A stretch of 64,000 bases of DNA from Leeuwenhoekiella sp. (GTDB lineage: Bacteria > Bacteroidota > Bacteroidia > Flavobacteriales > Flavobacteriaceae). Shown here in pieces: positions 9,901 to 18,150 of this stretch. The stretch's first letter is position 1. Each line of letters opens with the position of its first letter. The stretch is taken from NCBI GenBank assembly GCA_002708845.1, contig PAPI01000034.1:1-64000 (forward strand), in the 5' to 3' direction. The notes under the pieces are model-generated. The model had not been told where the DNA came from. It saw only the letters and a list, made by a program, of their open reading frames with translations, and did no database searches. Position numbers and translations under genes: made by a program.

Positions 9901-10191
9901 ATCAATCTCAATGGTCACGTTACCCCCGTTTTCTCTCGAAGTTGAAGTCACACGCTCGATCCCCACGAGACCCTTGAGGTTATCTTCAATTTTAAGAATA
10001 ATACCCTCTTCAATCTCTTGTGGAGCTGCACCGGGATACGTCACATTTATGGTGATGATTTCAGAATCAATAAGGGGAAAAAAGGAAGAGCGCATGCGTA
10101 GCACACCGATGATTCCAAAAATAACAAACGCAAGTATGACCACATTAACTGCAACGTCATACTTTATAAAATAACTGATTAGTTTTTTCAT
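6991..10191 (-). CDS. Efflux RND transporter permease subunit
   Basis: A 1066-residue proton-driven inner-membrane pump of the HAE/AcrB-like group. It has the expected duplicated layout: one helix, a large porter loop, a bundle of helices, then the same again. TM4 carries Asp396-Asp397 in GILVDDGIV, the proton-relay pair. In the equivalent TM10 segment GIMVNDGLV, an Asn occupies the position of the AcrB lysine, as in many non-AcrB relatives. Substrate is unknown, but the adaptor and TolC neighbours and the drug-pump-like sequence favour small hydrophobic compounds over metals. It is five bases downstream of the adaptor gene, and the TolC gene follows within about ten bases. Confidence 0.95.
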   Translation of the reverse strand: MKKLISYFIKYDVAVNVVILAFVIFGIIGVLRMRSSFFPLIDSEIITINVTYPGAAPQEIEEGIILKIEDNLKGLVGIERVTSTSRENGGNVTIEIDNDEDINVVLAEVKNAVDRVPSFPTGMEPLVVAKQEAIRQTIGFAVSGETLDLATLKQIARDIEYDLRAMDGISQIEITGYPAEEIEIAVRENDLLAYSLTFQEVAQAVSRANILTTGGNIKTDTEDYLIRANNRSYYGKELNNLIVKANPDGSLVRLSDVAVIQDRFSETPNASYFNGNLAVNVEISNTNNEDLLPTAEKVKEYIEEFNKKYDAVHIDITSDSSIRLEQRTNLLLVNGIEGILLVLLFLSFFLNTRLAFWVAAGIPVAFLGMFIFAAGFGVTINVLSLFGMIIVIGILVDDGIVISENIYQHYEMGKTPIRAAIDGTMEVIPPIISAIITTVLAFSTFLFLDSRIGEFFGEVSTVVILTLVVSLVEALIILPAHIAHSKALVREEELDISTKSGFEKFLYKLRFFNEKGDQFMRYMRDNLYTPALRFTLKNQLITLSIIIGLFVLTISSIMGGIIGVTIFPSIASDTVSIELLMPEGTNPQRTDSIITMVEKAAWKVNEDYTAKQSDNKQVIENIIKRVGPGNNKASLRINLLPGEFRDFSSPEITNSIRDEVGDVFGVERLTFGSGGNFGGSPISISLLGNNTEELEAAKEELRAALEDNALLRDVVDTDPEGIKEIQIELKETAYALGLNLNSVMSQVRSGFFGTQAQRFQRGQDEIRVWVRYDRQDRSSLNDLDDMRIVTPTGERIPLSEIATYTIDRGDESISHLEGQREIQVNADMADPNGSVVDILEDIKTNVLPEILSKYPTLSVSYEGQNREQEKLVGSANKVIWVILFLIYATIAFTFRSYSQPFLLLLMIPFSIIGVAWGHYLNGFPINVLSALGIIALIGIMVNDGLVLIGKLNGFLKDGMKFEDAIFEAGRSRFRAIFLTSITTIAGLAPLLLEKSRQAQFLKPMAISISFGIAIATVLTLLMLPLLLSISNKIKIKSVWVRTGKEPNREDVERAIKELKQDEDDAH

Positions 10192-10196
10192 AAAGC

Positions 10197-11330
10197 CTAT
10201 TCAGTTTGCGCTTTAGTGGTTTCTTCCCCGTAAACCTTTACCCGCATCCCTGCATAAGCACCCGGAACCGGCTTCGATAGATAACGCGTACCATCTTCAA
10301 GCCCTTTTATTACCGCGTTTTCATCTGAAAAATAAACCGGGTCTATTTCTACCAGATCCAGTACACTGTCCCTTACAATATAAACTTTAGAATTATCTAC
10401 TACCAACTGCCTCGGCAGGCTAATAGCCTCTGTTTCCTCTTTAGCATTAAGAAGAGCCTCTAAAAACATACCTTCCTTCAAATTATCTGAACCTTTTACC
10501 TCAATAAAAACCTTTATGGTTTGAGTGCCCTGATCAACACGACCATTAATACGCACCACTTTTCCTGTGTAGGAGACACCACCGGCGTCCTCAAGCGTTA
10601 CCTCTTCACCCAGCTCGAGCAGATCACTAAACTTTTTGCCAATAGAAACTTCAAGCTCATAAACCGAAGTATCAATAAATTCACCCAATTTTTGGCCGGG
10701 ACGTATCAAGGTACCGCGTGTAACGGCAGCTTCTGTAAGAATACCGTTAAATGGAGCGGTAATACGGTATTTAATAAGTCGTTCTTCCAGGTTTTTAACG
10801 TTGTAATAGGCTGAAAAGATTCCGCGTCCGGTAATGAAGTAGTTTTCCTGATCTGAGGCTGTTTCCGGAAGCTCTGGTACAGAACGGCTCATTTGAAAGC
10901 CATTCAGATAATTTTGCCATTTGTCAAAATATTCAGGATAGTCAAGTCTGAGGTCTGGCATTATCGAAGTAATCAGGTTATAAAGTTCACTTTTTGCTGC
11001 CTGTACCGAAGCATAGTGTTCTGAAGCATCGAGATTGAGAAGCGTCTCCCCTTGTCTATATTGCTGCCCCACTTTAAAATCGTGCGCGCTTGATCTAAAC
11101 AAACCCTGAACTTCAGCATAGAGCTCCAGTCTGTTTTTGGCAACCAAATTACCGTTTGCCGGAATTATAATCGGAACAGTCGTATTTGCTACCTCTTCAA
11201 CAAAAACGGTTTTAATCGCTTTTTCAACTTCCTTTGGAATGTCTTTGTCCTTGTTTGCAATGAAATAACCGGCAGTAACTGCGCCGCCAATTATGACAAT
11301 TGCTATAATAGTACGTACTACTGTAAGCAT
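10197..11330 (-). CDS. Efflux RND transporter periplasmic adaptor subunit
   Basis: A 377-residue membrane-fusion protein with one N-terminal membrane helix (about 5-25). A lipoyl-like half-motif ELYAEVQGLFRSS, a helical hairpin region (about 110-190, short for the family), the second half-motif ITAPFNGILTEAAVTRGTL, and a beta-barrel plus membrane-proximal domain follow in order. It bridges the permease and the TolC channel across the periplasm. First gene of the three-part operon, 75 bases downstream of the ABC-F gene on the same strand. Confidence 0.93.
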   Translation of the reverse strand: MLTVVRTIIAIVIIGGAVTAGYFIANKDKDIPKEVEKAIKTVFVEEVANTTVPIIIPANGNLVAKNRLELYAEVQGLFRSSAHDFKVGQQYRQGETLLNLDASEHYASVQAAKSELYNLITSIMPDLRLDYPEYFDKWQNYLNGFQMSRSVPELPETASDQENYFITGRGIFSAYYNVKNLEERLIKYRITAPFNGILTEAAVTRGTLIRPGQKLGEFIDTSVYELEVSIGKKFSDLLELGEEVTLEDAGGVSYTGKVVRINGRVDQGTQTIKVFIEVKGSDNLKEGMFLEALLNAKEETEAISLPRQLVVDNSKVYIVRDSVLDLVEIDPVYFSDENAVIKGLEDGTRYLSKPVPGAYAGMRVKVYGEETTKAQTE

Positions 11331-11405
11331 AGGGTGTTTTTAAAATGATGTACCAACAACATGAAGAGTTAGACTTAGAAATTACTAAAAGGTTTAATCT
11401 GGAAA

Positions 11406-13313
11406 TTAATTAAATTCCTCAAGCTCTTCAGAGAGGGATTCCCATTTTTCCATCAGACGTTCTAATTTCTTCTTTAAGCTATTATACTTTTCAAAAAAAT
11501 CGGGTTTAGCACCTGTATTCTCATAATCACGAGCCAGCTGTACATCCATCTTCTCGATTTCACGCTCCATTTTATTAACCTCCGCTTCGGTATTACTCAG
11601 CTGATTGCTTAACGACTTATATTTTTTCTGATCATGATACGTGTTTTTAGCAGGCTCAGACTTAACTTTTTCCTTCTTGTCTTTCTTTTCGATATCCCGC
11701 ATATCCTGTACCTCGCGCTGTTCTAGATAATAATCTATATCTCCAAGATATTCTTTAATCTGGTGATTTCTAAATTCATAAACTGTGGTCGTAAGGCCCT
11801 GAAGAAAATCCCGGTCGTGAGATACAATAAGTAATGTACCCTCAAAACGATTCAATGCATCTTTGAGAACATTTTTTGACTTAATGTCGAGGTGGTTTGT
11901 TGGCTCATCCATCACCAGTACGTTAAACGGCTGTAGCATCAGTTTGGCGAGTGCTAATCTGTTACGCTCCCCACCAGAAAGAACCCTTACATACTTCTCA
12001 ACCTCGTCACCCCTAAACAAAAACGAACCCAGAATATCTCGTACTTTGCTTCGGTTTTTCTCATTGGCCGCATCAATCATCGTGTCCAATACAGTTTTGC
12101 TTCCCTCGAGATAATCAGCCTGATTTTGTGCAAAATAGCCTATTTGCACATTATGCCCCAACTTCAGTTTTCCTTCATAGCTGATTTCGTCAACGATAAT
12201 TTTTGCCAAAGTAGATTTACCCTGTCCGTTTTGACCCACGAAAGCCGTTTTACTATCGCGCTCTACCAGCAGATCAATTCCATTTAAAACAGTTTTTTCA
12301 CCATAGCTTTTTGATACATTTTCTGCCTCAATAACCACTTTCCCTGGAACCACTGAAACCGGAAAATTAAGCGTCATCACACTGTTATCATCCTCATCAA
12401 CCTCAATCACATCCATACGGTCGAGCTTCTTGATAAGTGATTGTGCCATTGTTGCCTTTGAAGCCTTCGCACGAAATTTTTCAATAAGCTTTTCAGTCTG
12501 TTCAATTTCTTTTTGCTGATTTTTCTGCGCAGCCAGTTGCTGATCACGCATCTCTTTGCGCAATACGAGATATTTAGAATAAGGCTTGGGATAATCATAG
12601 ATTTTACCCAAAGAAATCTCAATAGTACGATTGGTCACATTATCAAGAAACATCTTATCGTGCGAAACAATAACAACAGCGCCTGTATAATTGCGCAGGA
12701 AGCCTTCAAGCCAGATTATGGACTCAATATCCAGGTGGTTTGTAGGCTCATCCAAAAGCAAGACATCGTTATTTTGCAGAAGAAGTTTAGCCAACTCAAT
12801 ACGCATACGCCAACCCCCGGAGAAGGTGTCTGTGATTCTATTAAAGTCTTCGCGTTTAAAACCTAATCCCATCAGGATACGCTCGGTATCACCCTGATAG
12901 TTGTAACCGCCATGAATCTCATATTGCTGCTGCACCTCGTTAAGTTCTACCATCAGATCGTGATAGTAGTCACTCTCATAATCAGTACGTTCTGCTAGCT
13001 CGGTGTTTATTTGCTCTAGGCGCGCTTCAAGTTTTTTTATTTTGTCAAAAGCCTGATACGACTCCTCTAAAACAGTACGACCTTCTACAAAGTCAATATC
13101 CTGTTTAAGAAAACCAATTTCAACTTCTTTATCAGTTGCAATCTGGCCCGTGTCATATTCCTGCTCACCAGAGATTATACGTAACATGGTTGACTTTCCG
13201 GCACCATTTTTCCCCACCAGACCCACACGGTCCCCTTCTCCTAACCTGAAGGTAACTTCCTCAAAAAGAAAGGATCCCTGAAAACTAACCGAAAGATTAT
13301 GAATGTTAAGCAT
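11406..13313 (-). CDS. ABC-F family ATPase (ribosome-associated)
   Basis: A 635-residue soluble protein with two ABC cassettes and no membrane helices. The first cassette has GKNGAGKS (near residue 36), signature FSGGWRMRIELAK and VLLLDEPTNHLD. The second has GQNGQGKS, LSGGERNRLALAK and VLVMDEPTNHLD. A charged linker lies between them and a Lys/Glu-rich coiled coil closes the protein (about 560-635). This is the ABC-F architecture, whose members act on the ribosome in translation control or antibiotic protection rather than in transport. The long C-terminal coiled coil resembles the Uup/YheS-type group. A TAACTTTG box lies 19 bases before the ATG. Confidence 0.95.
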   Translation of the reverse strand: MLNIHNLSVSFQGSFLFEEVTFRLGEGDRVGLVGKNGAGKSTMLRIISGEQEYDTGQIATDKEVEIGFLKQDIDFVEGRTVLEESYQAFDKIKKLEARLEQINTELAERTDYESDYYHDLMVELNEVQQQYEIHGGYNYQGDTERILMGLGFKREDFNRITDTFSGGWRMRIELAKLLLQNNDVLLLDEPTNHLDIESIIWLEGFLRNYTGAVVIVSHDKMFLDNVTNRTIEISLGKIYDYPKPYSKYLVLRKEMRDQQLAAQKNQQKEIEQTEKLIEKFRAKASKATMAQSLIKKLDRMDVIEVDEDDNSVMTLNFPVSVVPGKVVIEAENVSKSYGEKTVLNGIDLLVERDSKTAFVGQNGQGKSTLAKIIVDEISYEGKLKLGHNVQIGYFAQNQADYLEGSKTVLDTMIDAANEKNRSKVRDILGSFLFRGDEVEKYVRVLSGGERNRLALAKLMLQPFNVLVMDEPTNHLDIKSKNVLKDALNRFEGTLLIVSHDRDFLQGLTTTVYEFRNHQIKEYLGDIDYYLEQREVQDMRDIEKKDKKEKVKSEPAKNTYHDQKKYKSLSNQLSNTEAEVNKMEREIEKMDVQLARDYENTGAKPDFFEKYNSLKKKLERLMEKWESLSEELEEFN

Positions 13314-13332
13314 ACTGTGATTTTTAAAGCCG

Positions 13333-13340
13333 CAAAGTTA
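13333..13340 (-). promoter_or_regulatory. TAACTTTG -7 box of the ABC-F gene
   Basis: Matches TAnnTTTG and lies 19 bases upstream of the ATG at 13313. The expected TTTG at 19 bases further upstream reads TCGG, so only the -7 half is convincing. Confidence 0.4.
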
Positions 13341-13432
13341 CCATTAAATACATGATTAGCCGAGCCAAAAGCAATCGCTTTTTTGTAACTAAAATCACAT
13401 ATAGTAAAAGCGGAAACCTGTATTTTTGGAGT

Positions 13433-13825
13433 ATGAAAAAAGTTTTACAGGGAAATCCGCTTTACAGCATTTTTACGGGAACCTGCCCGGTTTGTCAGCA
13501 GGCAGGGATGTATAAAAATCCCAACCCCTACAAATTGACTGAAACACTTAAAATGCACGAGCATTGCCCGCACTGCAATACTAAATTTAAGATTGAGCCC
13601 TCTTTCTTTTACGGCGCTATGTATGTGAGCTATGGGGTAGGTGTAGCCTTTGCCTTTGCAGCCTTTATTATTTCCTATTACTTTCTGGGTTCTAGCCTGC
13701 TTACCGCATTTTTAGCTATCGTTGGCGTCTTATTCGTTTTAGCACCTGTCATTATGCGTTTGAGTCGCAATATTTGGGTGAATTTTTTCTTTAATTACGA
13801 TAAGGAAAAGGCTAAAACTTCTTAG
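13433..13825 (+). CDS. DUF983 family membrane protein
   Basis: A 130-residue protein with an N-terminal zinc-ribbon-like pair of motifs, CPVC (near residue 17) and CPHC (near 46), followed by two membrane helices (about 65-85 and 90-110). This is the DUF983 pattern. I chose the ATG at 13433 (MKKVLQGN), which the family expects. An in-frame ATG 81 bases upstream would add a basic extension unlike relatives. It is divergent from the ABC-F gene, and its 3' end overlaps the convergent oxidoreductase gene by 14 bases. Function unknown. Confidence 0.88.
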   Translation: MKKVLQGNPLYSIFTGTCPVCQQAGMYKNPNPYKLTETLKMHEHCPHCNTKFKIEPSFFYGAMYVSYGVGVAFAFAAFIISYYFLGSSLLTAFLAIVGVLFVLAPVIMRLSRNIWVNFFFNYDKEKAKTS

Positions 13826-14867
13826 GAAATCGGGTTATTGATACCGAATCATCAAGCGGAATATGGTTTTCCAGATGCTCGTAAAGCAGTTGAGCCAGAT
13901 AAGGTGCCATCATAGTTCCGCGAGTTCCTAGACCATTAAGCAACACCAGTGCAGGATGTTTTGGATGCCTCCCCAATAACGGCCTTCTATCGCCAGTCGT
14001 AGGTCGCACTCCAGCTTCCTGATCAACAACTTCATATTCACACAAAAGTATTTTTGAGAGATAAGCCTGAAGTTCTTCGCGCGCAGATGCGGTAACATTA
14101 CTATCCTTTTCGTTCCAATTAAAAGTTGCACCAACCTTATACAAATCATCTCCCAAAGGAATTACAAAAAAGGTAGACTTTGAAGCCTGCTTCAAACAAA
14201 GCTCAGGAGCTCTAATGATCAAATATTCACCTTTATTTCCTACTAACGGAAGCTTATTGAAATGAGGGTTATTCTTTAAGCGAAAGCCTTCAGCAAAAAT
14301 AATAGCTTTAGCCTTTACACCTTTATAAATCACACCCTGATCTCCGTCAAGTTCTAACGCATCGTAGTCGAAACTTTCATCAACAAACCGGTCCTGATTT
14401 TTTAACCTTTCAGAATATGCCTGAAGCAATTGCGAGATACGAATACGCACGCTTTCTAAGACCTCTCCTTTACCATAAGGCGCTCGTAAAGTTTCTGAGT
14501 TGTTCCTGATCAGCTCATCTTTTATAAACCGGTTTAAACCGGGTTTATCTGATGCTTCAAACCAATTGTTTTGATCTTCAGCAGAAGAAAATACTTTATA
14601 AATAGGCATCACATCAACAGCATTCAGGTTCAGGATTTCTGAAAGCCTGCTGAAATAGGAAATTGCCAGGTCAAATTGCTCTTCGCCTTTCCAGGGAATG
14701 GTATACCGCTTCAGTATAACGGGATTGATGAGTCCTGCCGCAACTTTACTGGCAGAAGGGAAATCACCATCGTAGACCACAAAGGATTTTTGATGCTGCT
14801 CTAACTGATCGCAAAATACCATTCCCGCAAGACCAAGACCTACCACTATATAATCAACCGTTTTCAT
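13812..14867 (-). CDS. FAD-dependent oxidoreductase (DAO family)
   Basis: A 351-residue cytoplasmic flavoprotein. The N-terminus VDYIVVGLGLAGMVF holds the Rossmann GxGxxG dinucleotide-binding motif. The C-terminal segment GVRPTTGDRRPLLG with following LNGLGTRGTMMAPYLA is the FAD-closing region of the D-amino-acid-oxidase / glycine-oxidase / MnmC-C family. The substrate cannot be read from the sequence; an MnmC-like tRNA-modifying role or amino-acid oxidation are both possible, and no methyltransferase domain is fused to it. It stands alone between the gld terminator and the DUF983 gene. Confidence 0.85.
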   Translation of the reverse strand: MKTVDYIVVGLGLAGMVFCDQLEQHQKSFVVYDGDFPSASKVAAGLINPVILKRYTIPWKGEEQFDLAISYFSRLSEILNLNAVDVMPIYKVFSSAEDQNNWFEASDKPGLNRFIKDELIRNNSETLRAPYGKGEVLESVRIRISQLLQAYSERLKNQDRFVDESFDYDALELDGDQGVIYKGVKAKAIIFAEGFRLKNNPHFNKLPLVGNKGEYLIIRAPELCLKQASKSTFFVIPLGDDLYKVGATFNWNEKDSNVTASAREELQAYLSKILLCEYEVVDQEAGVRPTTGDRRPLLGRHPKHPALVLLNGLGTRGTMMAPYLAQLLYEHLENHIPLDDSVSITRFPKKF

Positions 14868-14903
14868 ATGCTCACAAAATAACGAAACCTAAGATTCAGC
14901 GCA

Positions 14904-14932
14904 TAAAAAAACGCCTTAAATAAGGCGTTTTT
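14904..14932 (-). terminator. Intrinsic terminator after gldN
   Basis: A stem ACGCCTTA/TAAGGCGT (14911-14928) with AA loop is flanked by A and T runs, so it works on the minus strand to end the gldKLMN transcript, 24 bases after the gldN stop. The A/T symmetry would also allow function on the plus strand. Confidence 0.88.
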
Positions 14933-14955
14933 ATATTTATTTATGAGGTCTGATT

Positions 14956-15852
14956 CTAGTAATTCCACATATCAATTTCAAAATTGCGAATCTGCTCTTT
15001 AATACGCTGAGATTCTAACAACTGCATCATCGCGTTATCCGCTATGTACTGCTTCACTTCACGGTCTCCCTGAATGTTGTCTACCTGATAAATCACACCA
15101 TTAAAACGTCTTGAATTAAGTAAGTGATCAAAAGATAAGGGTTGTGCTGAGTTCTGCGGATTAAATACTTTGGCCTCGTGCAAAATTTCACGCGCCGTTG
15201 GATACCAAACCCAGAATAGAGGTACCATCACCGGATCTTCATCATCGATGAAGTTTACGTCTGGAGCTACCGGAGCAATCCCAATAAGGCGATATTTAAG
15301 CTCACCCTGACGCTTATCAAAATACCAATACCCGCGAATCCAGTACTGCTCAATATCTGCAGCTTGAATATCACGACGATCGATATATTGCTCATCTACC
15401 TCATAACCGGCATTGATTTGCTCAATACCTAAATCTGTAGTATCTACACGAGATAAAGCAGCAGCGATATCTTCCAACTCAATCTTTTGATTAAAATACG
15501 AGTCCGCATAAATATCAATCTTACCATCTCTGGCATTTTTTACCAAAACATCATATAAGGGCCTACGGTCAGACCCAATATTATTGGTGTCTATAGGATA
15601 ATATAGTGGGAAGTTAATACGCTCATCAAGATCAACGATTTCCCAGGTATTTTTACCCCACAGTACATCACGACTATCCACATATCCATAAGGAAGGGGT
15701 TTATCGTTGTCCAACTCCTGTTGCCCTTCGGTCTTTTCAAACATCTCGCCGGGCATTTTTGCGTTGAGAATGTTAGTCTGCGCATAGCTGCTCAAACTTC
15801 CCATCATCAAACACAAAACAAGCGTTAAAAGCTTTTGGCCTCTCATAATCAT
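14956..15852 (-). CDS. gldN: Gliding motility / type IX secretion protein GldN
   Basis: A 298-residue periplasmic protein with a signal peptide ending near SSYAQ. GldN forms, with GldK, the ring-like periplasmic part of the type IX secretion system needed for secretion of cell-surface adhesins and gliding. The segment WGKNTWEIVDLDERINFPLY is characteristic of the family, and YWIRGYWYFDKRQGELKYR follows in the centre. It is the last gene of the operon, five bases after gldM, and precedes the terminator. Confidence 0.95.
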   Translation of the reverse strand: MIMRGQKLLTLVLCLMMGSLSSYAQTNILNAKMPGEMFEKTEGQQELDNDKPLPYGYVDSRDVLWGKNTWEIVDLDERINFPLYYPIDTNNIGSDRRPLYDVLVKNARDGKIDIYADSYFNQKIELEDIAAALSRVDTTDLGIEQINAGYEVDEQYIDRRDIQAADIEQYWIRGYWYFDKRQGELKYRLIGIAPVAPDVNFIDDEDPVMVPLFWVWYPTAREILHEAKVFNPQNSAQPLSFDHLLNSRRFNGVIYQVDNIQGDREVKQYIADNAMMQLLESQRIKEQIRNFEIDMWNY

Positions 15853-15857
15853 TTATT

Positions 15858-17390
15858 TTAATTGGTAAGCTCAATCAATACAGGCGACACTTTTTTAAGT
15901 CTATAAGTACTATTGCCTGAAATCTGAGCATCGATATCAAATATTTGTACCGTTTCTCCGCGTTGTGCTCTACGCAGTACGTCTTTCGCGCGCGAATCCA
16001 GCCTGTTACCATTTACCTGAACGGTAGGCTGTCCCGGTACGTTAAATTTAAAACCGGTAACACGTAAACCTAACTCAAAATCAAAATCAGGTAAGGCAGC
16101 ACCTATCTCTGAAATCTCTAACGAATTACGTTGCATTTTTAGTATACCATCTTCACCACGTACGGTTCCTATAGGGTTAGGAATATCTTTTATACGGAAT
16201 GGTTTAGAGTCACTTACCTTAGTCCCGTCAGCCATTGTTCCTGACACACTGATTGTTACCTCACGTCCTTGACCCGGATTCATCACATAACTGCTTCCTG
16301 AAACTTTTGATAATCCCGGTGCACTTGCCGAAACATTATTATCTGCAACACCAGCAAAACTTATGGTCATCGGGTTTGCAACCCCACGATATACCACGTT
16401 CATTTTGTCTGCAGAGATTGTAGCCGAGTTAGGTCTATTAATTACAGCATAAGAGTCCGAAATCGGGATCGTAACAATCGAATCACCTTCTTTAAATTGA
16501 AGTTCTCCTTCAATTTTACGTTCTCCTACCGCACCTGCAGGAAAATCAAGCAAAACCTCTCCAGCTGAGGCTTTAACTTCTTTACCATTTACAATAACCT
16601 TGTCAAAGTTTAAGGTATTATCATAACGACCTAAAACAATTTTTCCTTTAAAGTTTTCACTAGAGAAAAATGCACTTTTATCTGGAACAACAATTGCCTG
16701 ATAATTATTCATTGATAGCTGAGCAGCCTGCTCACCTTGAAGCATCGCAGATAAAAGCTCACTTTGAGTGGTCTTGATGTCAGCCTGCATTTGGGTAAGC
16801 TTAGTTCTCGATGCAATCATCGGGAAACCTTCAAAATTATAACTCAACCATTCTACTTCCTTGCCATCACGGTTCTCTACGGGATTGGTATCAAACTTCT
16901 GCTTTACTTCTGCAGCGATTGCCGGATACTCATCTTCGGTTAAAGCAACCATTTTGTTTCTAAATTCTTCAATCTTACCTTTAAAGACTTTACCCTCATC
17001 GCTTAAACCATCTCCCTGAAAGAATCGCTGATCTAAAAAATCGGTTTTATCCTGAGTTTCGTAGTCTTCAGGATCTTCTAAGGTCGCTACCATTTCAGAT
17101 TTCAGATTAGCTATATAACCATCTAAATCTGAAGCAAGGTCGTTTACTTCTACTGCTTTTTCCTGTATAGGCCCGTATTTAGCGGGTTGTTCTGACGCTT
17201 TCTCAGCTAAACCAGCCATAAATGCCTGGTTTCTTTGATCTGACGTGACGTTTGCCTCGGCGATCTTGTCGTTAAGAAGACCAAATGCCGAAAGCACTTC
17301 TTTTGACATATTTAATGCAAGCATCGCGATAAACACGAGATACATCAAATTAATCATTTTTTGTCTTGGGGTTTGTTTTCCTCCTGCCAT
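15858..17390 (-). CDS. gldM: Gliding motility / type IX secretion protein GldM
   Basis: A 510-residue protein with a short cytoplasmic tail (MAGGKQTPRQKMINLMY), one membrane helix (about 13-33) and a long periplasmic part, matching GldM. The known structure shows a dimer with four periplasmic domains that, with GldL, forms the proton-powered motor of type IX secretion and gliding. The membrane-entry sequence LMYLVFIAMLALNMS is strongly conserved. It lies 43 bases downstream of gldL and five bases before gldN. Confidence 0.96.
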   Translation of the reverse strand: MAGGKQTPRQKMINLMYLVFIAMLALNMSKEVLSAFGLLNDKIAEANVTSDQRNQAFMAGLAEKASEQPAKYGPIQEKAVEVNDLASDLDGYIANLKSEMVATLEDPEDYETQDKTDFLDQRFFQGDGLSDEGKVFKGKIEEFRNKMVALTEDEYPAIAAEVKQKFDTNPVENRDGKEVEWLSYNFEGFPMIASRTKLTQMQADIKTTQSELLSAMLQGEQAAQLSMNNYQAIVVPDKSAFFSSENFKGKIVLGRYDNTLNFDKVIVNGKEVKASAGEVLLDFPAGAVGERKIEGELQFKEGDSIVTIPISDSYAVINRPNSATISADKMNVVYRGVANPMTISFAGVADNNVSASAPGLSKVSGSSYVMNPGQGREVTISVSGTMADGTKVSDSKPFRIKDIPNPIGTVRGEDGILKMQRNSLEISEIGAALPDFDFELGLRVTGFKFNVPGQPTVQVNGNRLDSRAKDVLRRAQRGETVQIFDIDAQISGNSTYRLKKVSPVLIELTN

Positions 17391-17433
17391 AGTGCTAGTT
17401 TTCTACTGAATTAATGAATATCAACTAATTCAG

Positions 17434-18084
17434 TTATCTTTTGCTCATTGCAGACAACATACCACCATACACTCCGTTAAGTGAAGAAAGGTTGGTTGCT
17501 AAACTTTCCATTTGCTCTTTCAACTTGCCGGCGTTATTCGCCACCTCATTGTTGATCTCAGCCTGACGTCCGGCAGTCTCAACCTGCACTTTGTACAAGC
17601 TGTTTAATGATTCCATCTGAGCTGCGGCAAGTGCCATTTCCTGGCTGTATTTTTTAGTAGAGTTCATAGCCTCCGCAGTTGGAGCCATTCCTTTAGCTGC
17701 ACCTTCAAAACTACGAATGCTAGTGCTCAAGCTGCTCATAAGCTCTGAATCAATACGAGCTTCTTTTAGCATTGCATCTAACTTTTCAGACAACAAGCCT
17801 TTTGTTTCTGTCAATTCTTCTTTTTTCTTTGGCCTATCTACAGCCAATTCGCCTTTTAATTCGGGGTAAACTAGAGACCAGTCTAAATCATCGTCGACGG
17901 GTTCAAATGCAGAAAGAGCAAAAATAAGAGCCTCTGTAATCAAACCTATCGCAAGAAGGGTTCCACCGTTTAGAGGACCTAGTTCCCAGTGTAAAATTTT
18001 AAATAATGCTCCAAGGATTACAACAGATGCACCAAGGCCATAAGCCATGTTTAATAATTTCTTTTTTGTTTTAGCGCTTGCCAT
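17434..18084 (-). CDS. gldL: Gliding motility / type IX secretion protein GldL
   Basis: A 216-residue inner-membrane protein. Two membrane helices (about 12-30 and 38-58) are joined by a short loop HWELGPLNGG, and Glu49 in LITEALIF lies in the second helix, where the motor's proton-conducting glutamate is expected. The rest is a cytoplasmic, largely helical tail. GldL pairs with GldM as the energy-converting motor of type IX secretion. Confidence 0.96.
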   Translation of the reverse strand: MASAKTKKKLLNMAYGLGASVVILGALFKILHWELGPLNGGTLLAIGLITEALIFALSAFEPVDDDLDWSLVYPELKGELAVDRPKKKEELTETKGLLSEKLDAMLKEARIDSELMSSLSTSIRSFEGAAKGMAPTAEAMNSTKKYSQEMALAAAQMESLNSLYKVQVETAGRQAEINNEVANNAGKLKEQMESLATNLSSLNGVYGGMLSAMSKR

Positions 18085-18150
18085 TTTTAAGGATTTTTAA
18101 ATTAAGTGAAATTAGGTTAAGATATATTTGGGGAAATATATTAGGATTAA